A stretch of DNA of 11,832 nucleotides from assembly GCA_027005175.1 (NCBI GenBank), contig JALTMC010000560.1, positions 1-11,832 on the forward strand, written 5' to 3'. This DNA comes from Myxococcales bacterium (GTDB lineage Bacteria; Myxococcota_C; UBA6777). Position 1 is the first letter of the stretch; every line of letters starts with the position of its first letter. Of the stretch, positions 7,100-11,832 are shown in pieces. Under the pieces are notes generated by a model. The model saw only the letters and a list, made by a program, of their open reading frames with translations, had not been told where the DNA came from and ran no database searches. The position numbers were made by a program, and so were the translations under genes.

Positions 7100-8758
7100 T
7101 TAAGTTGCATATCTGGGAGCAAGAGGATCGAGGTGATGGGTTTTCTCCAGGTAGTATTCGTAGTTGCCTTCAAAGATCTGCATTTCATGTTTATCGATTT
7201 CAAACACCCGACTGGCGAGAGCGCGTAGGAAGTGACGGTCATGACTCACGATAACAACCGTTCCTTTGAACTCAACAAGAGCCTCCAAAAGCACCTCTCT
7301 TGACCGGATATCCAGGTGGTTTGTCGGCTCGTCGAGGATTAACAAGTTGAGTGGCCTGGCCAGAAGGGTTGCAAGCGCGACTCTACTTTTTTCACCTCCC
7401 GAAAGAACGGATATCTTTTTGTCTGCATCTTCTCCAGAAAATAAAAAAGCTGCACATATCTTTCGAATGGTTCCAACCGAGGCATCTCGCATCACATCTT
7501 GGACCGTTTCAAAAATGGTCTCTGAAGAGTTGAGTATATCCATCGAATGTTGGCTGAAATAGCCGACATTCACATTGGCTCCCATGGTGATGCTTCCCTG
7601 GGTAGGCTCTGTTTTCTTCGCAAGGATCTTGAGAAAGGTGGACTTACCAGCACCGTTCACTCCAACGACCGCGACTTTTTCGCCTCGCCGAATCATGCCG
7701 CTGACATTCTGAAATACAGAAGTCTCCCCACCACGTTCACCATCATGAGCAGGCCAGATCTTGCCCAACTCTTTGATCGTAATCACTTCATCCCCACTTC
7801 GAGGTGGCTCTGGAAATGAAAATTTAACCACTCTTTGCTCCGGTGGGATCTCAATGCGTTCGATCTTCTCAAGCTTTTTGATCCGAGATTGGACTTGCGC
7901 TGCGTGAGAGACCCTGGCTTTAAATCGAGCAATAAATGCTTCATCCTTCGCTAACATATCTTGCTGTCGTCGATAGCTTGCGAGCAAGTTATTTCTGCGT
8001 ATCTCACGCTCCTTAATATAAAAGTCGTAGTTACCACCATAGCTCGTTATTTTTTTGTTACCCACCTCAACAATCGTCTTGACCGAACGATTCATAAACT
8101 CCCTGTCGTGGCTTGTCATCGCCAACGCGCCCTTGTACTCGTTCTTGAGCCACTCCTCCAACCAGACGATGGACTCGACATCCAGATGGTTCGTCGGCTC
8201 GTCCAGTAAAAGTACATCTGGGTTGAGAACCAGGATACGTGCCAGAGCGATCCGCATCTTCCATCCCCCACTAAAGGACTCCACAGGCCGATGGTAATCG
8301 CTGGGGCCAATTCCCAGACCCGTCAGGATGGTTTGCGCACGAGACTCCAGGTCATAGCCACCCTTGTTCTCGAATTTATCCATGGCATCACCATAACGCT
8401 CCAAGAGCTTGGTCATGGCATCATCATCCATCGGCTCCGACATGGCAGCTTCCATCGCAGTGATGTCTTTGCCAAGCTGCATCACATCCTCCAAAACAGC
8501 CATCACCTCTTCCAAAGCAGAACGTCCCGACATATCCCCCACGTTTTGGGAGAAGTAACCTACAACAGTTTGCTTGCTCATGTTGATGTCACCACTATCG
8601 GGTGTTTCCTCACCAACAATCAGACGAAAGATCGTACTTTTTCCTGCACCATTAGGACCAACCAAACCCACTCGACTGTTTGGCAAGATCTGAAAGTTGG
8701 CATCGGCAAACAGGATTTGTGAGCCGTACTGCACTGAAACATTCACAAGATGAATCAT
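7100..8758 (-). CDS. ABC-F family ATPase (ribosome-associated translation factor type)
   Basis: This 552-residue protein has two ABC ATPase cassettes and no membrane segment, the plan of soluble ABC-F proteins that bind the ribosomal E site and ease stalled translation or, in some members, confer antibiotic resistance. Cassette 1 has Walker A GPNGAGKST (34-42), signature FSGGW (162-166), Walker B LLLDEPTNHLD (183-193) and His217. Cassette 2 has GVNGAGKST (366-374), LSGGEKSR (452-459), LLILDEPTNHLD (472-483) and His506. The charged linker between them, about 224-325, contains the helical region of the P-site tRNA interaction motif. It ends about 40 residues after the second switch His, so it lacks the long C-terminal coiled coil of Uup-type members. 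Subfamily cannot be fixed by reading, and a resistance role is not implied. The ATG at 8758 has only a weak GGGAA upstream. A likely promoter lies at 8828-8856, so it is probably transcribed apart from the LRR gene, although read-through is possible. Confidence 0.93.
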   Translation of the reverse strand: MIHLVNVSVQYGSQILFADANFQILPNSRVGLVGPNGAGKSTIFRLIVGEETPDSGDINMSKQTVVGYFSQNVGDMSGRSALEEVMAVLEDVMQLGKDITAMEAAMSEPMDDDAMTKLLERYGDAMDKFENKGGYDLESRAQTILTGLGIGPSDYHRPVESFSGGWKMRIALARILVLNPDVLLLDEPTNHLDVESIVWLEEWLKNEYKGALAMTSHDREFMNRSVKTIVEVGNKKITSYGGNYDFYIKEREIRRNNLLASYRRQQDMLAKDEAFIARFKARVSHAAQVQSRIKKLEKIERIEIPPEQRVVKFSFPEPPRSGDEVITIKELGKIWPAHDGERGGETSVFQNVSGMIRRGEKVAVVGVNGAGKSTFLKILAKKTEPTQGSITMGANVNVGYFSQHSMDILNSSETIFETVQDVMRDASVGTIRKICAAFLFSGEDADKKISVLSGGEKSRVALATLLARPLNLLILDEPTNHLDIRSREVLLEALVEFKGTVVIVSHDRHFLRALASRVFEIDKHEMQIFEGNYEYYLEKTHHLDPLAPRYAT

Positions 8759-8827
8759 GGATTCCCACTACATTTCTTCATAAAAATGAAATCCTCCCTT
8801 GGGAGAGATACAACAAGTTACGATTCT

Positions 8828-8856
8828 TCCATAGACAATCCAAAGCCAACCGTCAA
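8828..8856 (-). promoter_or_regulatory. Candidate sigma70-type promoter for the ABC-F gene
   Basis: On the minus strand TTGACG (8851-8856) and TATGGA (8828-8833) are separated by exactly 17 nt. The -35 matches consensus at five of six positions; the -10 matches at three. It begins just after the LRR stop codon and gives a leader of about 60 nt. The spacing makes it the best promoter candidate in this gap. Confidence 0.5.
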
Positions 8857-8865
8857 GAAGAGCGG

Positions 8866-9969
8866 CTACCTCCGACGTCGTTTCTTGGAAGCTTGTAACA
8901 GCATCGCTTGAAAGAGTTGCACCTCATCACGGGTTGTGAGCACAGCCTCCTTCTCCTGCAGTACTTCTGATGCTGTTCCAGGCAAACCAAGAAGGGCATT
9001 CGTGAATGTTGCACCCGAGAGATCCAGGTATTCCAAGAGAGGCAAGTCAACCAACGCATCGAGCGAGTCGAGATTCATCGAGGCGAGTGTAAGGTGCGTG
9101 ACAGATTTGAGCAAACGCAGTCCCTCTAGGTGAGGTGTTAAACCGGGTCCCACCCAGGTAAGCTTCTTCAACTGTTTCAACTCTGCCAGTGACGCCTCAT
9201 CCATCCAGACCTCACGATGGGGTGGAACATGCCACCACACGAACTCCTCAAGACCTTCCAAGGTCTCCCAACCGAAGGGACGAACCCGGTGAACGGTTAA
9301 TTTCCGTAGGTTGGAAAGAGCACCGACAGTCAACACCAGTCCCAGAGAAGAATCCGCTCCCAAGACCAGCTCCTCCAAAGAGGTCTGGTTTTGTACGAGA
9401 GACACTACAGACTCATCCACCGTACTATCTTGCAATTGCAAACGCTGGAGAGATGGTATTTCTGGAAATGGCTCTGTAAGATAAAAATTCGTTAATGACA
9501 AAGAGCAAAGCTGAGGCATTGTGGCAAGCCAAGACATCGGCAAGCACATATCCTCCACACCCACCAAAGCAAGGTCTGTGATATGATGAAGGCTGACAAT
9601 CCCTTGTATCGCTTGCAACACAAGATCCGCAGACTCCGGTTCATACATCAAATCACAGAAGAGTTCTTTGTCAAAGCTCCCATCCTCACAAGCGTCCTCA
9701 TACAACTCTTGCGGATATCCCTCGTCAGCCCAAGGCCATTCATCCAACCGAAGCGACAGACTCCGAACCAAAGGCCACGCCGGATGTGTCCGATGAATAC
9801 GACGAAATCGACAACAATGAGCAGGCCAACCTCTCAACTTGCGTTGCAACAACTCTAAGGCTGCTCTCTGCTCTTCCGGATACAGGATTTGCTCCACACA
9901 GCCACAAATGGCTTCAAACGCCTGCTCTGATGGACCCGTTAAGATCCAAGTATCCAATTCTAACAACAC
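8866..9969 (-). CDS. Cytoplasmic leucine-rich-repeat protein of unknown function
   Basis: I do not recognise a specific family beyond leucine-rich repeats. From this start it is 367 residues with no signal peptide or membrane helix. The first third is acidic, Trp-rich and helical-looking, without repeats. From about residue 130 there are roughly eight or nine LRR units of 21-26 residues, e.g. LCSLSLTNFYLTE, LQRLQLQDSTVDE, LEELVLGADSS, LRKLTVHRV, VTHLTLASMNLDS and LLEYLDLSGATFTN. It ends in a basic tail KKRRRR. A protein-binding role is inferred from the fold. Start choice: the longest frame begins at TTG 9990 without a ribosome site, whereas GTG 9969 has GGAG 6 nt upstream and is preferred. 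The gene follows phhA by 69 nt on the same strand and may be its operon partner, but nothing ties it to aromatic metabolism. LRR proteins with an N-terminal helical part are common in myxobacteria. Confidence 0.78.
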   Translation of the reverse strand: MLLELDTWILTGPSEQAFEAICGCVEQILYPEEQRAALELLQRKLRGWPAHCCRFRRIHRTHPAWPLVRSLSLRLDEWPWADEGYPQELYEDACEDGSFDKELFCDLMYEPESADLVLQAIQGIVSLHHITDLALVGVEDMCLPMSWLATMPQLCSLSLTNFYLTEPFPEIPSLQRLQLQDSTVDESVVSLVQNQTSLEELVLGADSSLGLVLTVGALSNLRKLTVHRVRPFGWETLEGLEEFVWWHVPPHREVWMDEASLAELKQLKKLTWVGPGLTPHLEGLRLLKSVTHLTLASMNLDSLDALVDLPLLEYLDLSGATFTNALLGLPGTASEVLQEKEAVLTTRDEVQLFQAMLLQASKKRRRR

Positions 9970-9975
9970 AAAAGA

Positions 9976-9979
9976 CTCC
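9976..9979 (-). promoter_or_regulatory. Ribosome binding site deciding the LRR gene start
   Basis: GGAG on the minus strand lies 6 nt before the GTG at 9969. The upstream TTG codons in frame (9990 and 9981) have no comparable site at the right distance. An ATG at 9986 is out of frame and opens only an 8-codon frame (MGWSLLCC) that ends across the LRR start. Confidence 0.55.
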
Positions 9980-9986
9980 AACCCAT

Positions 9987-10046
9987 GCAACCCAACTCGA
10001 GTTCGATATTACCATCGCAACCCGACTCAAGTTCGATATTACCATT
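9987..10046. repeat. Two-copy 30 bp tandem repeat over the phhA stop codon
   Basis: Unit 9987-10016 and unit 10017-10046 are directly adjacent and agree at 27 of 30 positions. The distal unit contains the phhA stop codon (10039-10041) and parts of its last two codons. The second copy fills most of the gap before the LRR gene and reaches its longest possible start. It looks like a local duplication of the phhA 3' end. Confidence 0.85.
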
Positions 10047-10923
10047 GGTTGAGCCGGTTGTACATTAAGCGGCATAAGTCATCGAAGGAGTCTGCACAAT
10101 ACAGAAAGGGTTGGTATTGAGTGACGTCGTAGGTTTGGCTTTCAATGACGTCAAAATCAAAGGGTCGTAGCTCAGTTTGGGGAAGTTGCTCGAGTTCACC
10201 GGCAGAGGACAGAAGACCTGCTCCATACGCTTTGGGCTCTCCCGCTTCGCGAAGCACACCAAACTCCACAGTGAACCAGTAGATTCGCCCCAGTCGTTCG
10301 AGTTCTTCGGCAGAGTCGATACGACCAGCCACAGCACCAATCATACGATTAATGTCGGCAATTTCAGGACAGCTTAATGTTGTGGCATGACCGATCAGTT
10401 CATGCACAACATCAGGCTCAGGAGTGTAGAGAGGAGTGGAGGGATGGCGAATGTATTGTGTCGCCATAAACACACCGCCCCCAAGAGTCGATAAAAAGAC
10501 TTTGGGGTCAACCAAACCACCCGCAGGCTCCAGGCGAAATCCACTGAGTTCTTCGAGTTTGGCAGAGACTTCTCGCAGTTGTGGTAGACGGTCACGAGGC
10601 AGATCTAGGCGGGCCGAAGCCTCCAAGCACGGACGGCAGGCATGCCGTTCATGTGCAGGACCCAAGTGACGCCAGACTTCTCGCCACGCCTCATGTTCAG
10701 CCTCTGTATAGGGAGCATCTGGAACAGTAGCACCCGGGGTATACTCGATCGCGATTTGGGCAATTTGGTTGCGTCGTGCCCGATACTCTGCGTCACGAAA
10801 CCCTGGATGGTCGGGGTCCAACTCAACAATCGCTCGCTGGTCACGGTCCACAGAGATCGCAGAGTTTGCTGTGGTTGTAACATTCACGCCCTTGCGCTGC
10901 TCAAAGGTAGGTATCATCGTCAT
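10039..10923 (-). CDS. phhA: Phenylalanine 4-hydroxylase
   Basis: This 294-residue protein is a pterin- and iron-dependent aromatic amino acid hydroxylase that converts phenylalanine to tyrosine using oxygen and tetrahydrobiopterin (or a related pterin). The iron triad is visible: His174 and His179 in PDVVHELIGHA and Glu220 in IYWFTVEFGV. Other family signatures are GFRLEPAGGLVDPKVFLSTL and RHPSTPLYTPEPD. There is no N-terminal ACT-type regulatory domain, and the length is that of the monofunctional bacterial enzymes. The ATG at 10923 has GGAG (10934-10937) 10 nt upstream; a second ATG two codons in is also possible. It lies downstream of hppD on the same strand, so phenylalanine is probably fed through tyrosine to homogentisate by one operon. 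Among the aromatic hydroxylases, bacterial context and pairing with hppD favour phenylalanine over tryptophan as substrate. It is cytoplasmic. Confidence 0.96.
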   Translation of the reverse strand: MTMIPTFEQRKGVNVTTTANSAISVDRDQRAIVELDPDHPGFRDAEYRARRNQIAQIAIEYTPGATVPDAPYTEAEHEAWREVWRHLGPAHERHACRPCLEASARLDLPRDRLPQLREVSAKLEELSGFRLEPAGGLVDPKVFLSTLGGGVFMATQYIRHPSTPLYTPEPDVVHELIGHATTLSCPEIADINRMIGAVAGRIDSAEELERLGRIYWFTVEFGVLREAGEPKAYGAGLLSSAGELEQLPQTELRPFDFDVIESQTYDVTQYQPFLYCADSFDDLCRLMYNRLNQW

Positions 10924-10951
10924 GATTGTCTCTCTCCGAAAAGGTTCGATA

Positions 10952-11123
10952 ACTACAGTACTCTGCGGTATTCCTGAGAGGTCCGAAAATTACAGCCCCC
11001 ACTGCATCCCGGGGTGGTCCGAGAACTACAGTACTCCACGGCGTTCCTGAGAGGTCCGAAAACTACAGTACTCTGCGGTATTCCTGAGAGGTCCAAAAAC
11101 TACAGTACTCCACGGCGTTCCTG
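10952..11123. repeat. Tandem array of about 37 bp units between hppD and phhA
   Basis: Units start at 10952, 10989, 11025, 11062 and 11099, giving periods of 37, 36, 37 and 37 bp. Each opens with ACTACAG (ATTACAG in unit 2) and closes with a GGTCCGAAA-like segment. Units 1 and 4 differ at one base over 37. Unit 3 and the first 25 bases of unit 5 (11099-11123) are identical, and unit 5 encodes the last codons and stop of hppD. Unit 2 is the diverged one, with a G+C-rich middle. The units are contiguous without spacers, so this is not a CRISPR array. A degenerate extra unit may extend towards the phhA ribosome site at about 10938-10951. Confidence 0.92.
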
Positions 11124-11831
11124 GTCTCTCTCGATGGACTCAAACAGTGCCTGAAAATTTCCCTCTCCAAAGGAGTTGTGATTTTTACGTTGGATAAACT
11201 CGATAAAGATGGGACCAAACAAGTTCTTCGTAAAGATCTGGAGGAGGTATCCATCTTTATCACCGTCGATCAGCACCTGGTGACGGCGGATATGATCTTT
11301 GTCTTCTGTGACTTGAGGTACACGCTGAAATGCCTCCTCATAATAATCCGGGTGAATATCAAGAGTTTCGATACCGCTACCTTCAAGCTTGTCAAGCGTT
11401 GTGAGAAGGTCGTGGGTAAGAAAAGCCAGGTGTTGAATGCCTGGTCCTCGATAATCACGCAGGTACTCTTCGATTTGAGACCGCTCCTCTGTGCCTTCGT
11501 TGATGGGAATACAAAAGGTCTTGCAGGGAGACTGCAACGCATAGGATTGCAAGCCTGTTTTGCGTCCCTTGATATCAAAGGTTCGAACCTCAGTGAATCC
11601 AAAGATATCCTTGTAAAAGTTTGCCCAGGTCTCCATCGTACCTTTGTAGACATTGTTGGTCAGGTGGTCGATGGAGAGAAATCCCTTATCCTCCACAAGT
11701 TCAGGAGATTCGGCGGGAAGAAATTCAGCCTCGTACGGGGAGGCACCTTCTTTCCCATTCTCAATAAAATAAATCAAGCTTCGACCGATGCCGTAAATGG
11801 CGGGTGCAACGACACTTTTGATGGTATCATC
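11100..11831 (-). CDS. hppD: 4-Hydroxyphenylpyruvate dioxygenase, N-terminal part outside the window
   Basis: The frame is open to the right edge, so 243 C-terminal residues are visible and roughly the first 100-120 are missing; the TTG at 11775-11777 is an internal codon. The enzyme is an Fe(II) dioxygenase of the vicinal-oxygen-chelate fold that converts 4-hydroxyphenylpyruvate to homogentisate. The three iron ligands can be placed: His in FLSIDHLTNNV, His in GPGIQHLAF and Glu in GPIFIEFIQRK. The C-terminal helix NSFGEGNFQALFESIERDQ and the ERRGVL tail are typical of the family and form part of the active-site gate. Its final codons lie inside the last unit of the 37 bp tandem array. It is the first gene seen of the operon hppD-phhA-LRR. 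It acts in the cytoplasm in tyrosine catabolism. Confidence 0.96.
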   Translation of the reverse strand, partial: DDTIKSVVAPAIYGIGRSLIYFIENGKEGASPYEAEFLPAESPELVEDKGFLSIDHLTNNVYKGTMETWANFYKDIFGFTEVRTFDIKGRKTGLQSYALQSPCKTFCIPINEGTEERSQIEEYLRDYRGPGIQHLAFLTHDLLTTLDKLEGSGIETLDIHPDYYEEAFQRVPQVTEDKDHIRRHQVLIDGDKDGYLLQIFTKNLFGPIFIEFIQRKNHNSFGEGNFQALFESIERDQERRGVL

Positions 11832-11832
11832 C

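Noticed and set aside
7100-8758. Antibiotic-resistance ABC-F protein
   Set aside because: The sequence shows only generic ABC-F features; the linker loop cannot be assigned to a resistance subfamily by reading, so only a family-level call is made.
8794-8805. CTCCC-AA-GGGAG palindrome with a T-rich stretch on its minus-strand 3' side, as a terminator
   Set aside because: A two-base loop is not possible, so the real stem is only four pairs, and the T-rich stretch is interrupted and not directly attached.
10952-11123. CRISPR array
   Set aside because: The units are directly adjacent with no unique spacers, one lies inside hppD, and no cas gene is present.

Overview
The window is a chromosomal stretch of about 50% G+C with no tRNA, rRNA, CRISPR array, transposase or phage gene. 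A secreted lipoprotein built from myxobacteria-style cysteine repeats, a seven-unit SBBP-like propeller and a lamin-tail-like domain, together with a leucine-rich-repeat protein, suggests a deltaproteobacterial lineage (Myxococcota or Bradymonadota-like). This placement is inference from protein style, not from a marker gene.

Layout from left to right. (1) Positions 2-982, plus strand: 3' part of a prokaryotic ionotropic glutamate receptor, a ligand-gated potassium channel with a TTVGYGD filter. (2) 1135-3480, minus: a GH92 alpha-mannosidase lipoprotein. (3) 3481-3697: a compact divergent promoter region with mirrored -10-like boxes around an inverted repeat. (4) 3698-6913, plus: a 1071-residue modular lipoprotein. 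(5) 7100-8758, minus: an ABC-F translation-factor-type ATPase with its own likely promoter. (6) 8866-11831, minus: a likely operon read as hppD (cut by the window edge), phhA, then an LRR protein gene.

Functional links. PhhA makes tyrosine from phenylalanine, and HppD converts 4-hydroxyphenylpyruvate to homogentisate, so the right end is an aromatic amino acid catabolism block. The aminotransferase between the two steps and homogentisate dioxygenase are not in view. The GH92 enzyme and the large lipoprotein are both predicted lipid-anchored envelope proteins and share one divergent promoter region, so they may be co-regulated.

The least expected signal is in the gaps of the aromatic operon. 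The hppD-phhA gap is filled by a tandem array of about 37 bp units, one of which is identical over 25 nt to the 3' end of hppD. The phhA-LRR junction carries a 30 bp tandem duplication that covers the phhA stop codon. I found no convincing wholly new biological system. The most noteworthy items are the gene-end-derived repeat arrays, the mirrored divergent promoter, the modular lipoprotein and the glutamate-receptor-type channel.
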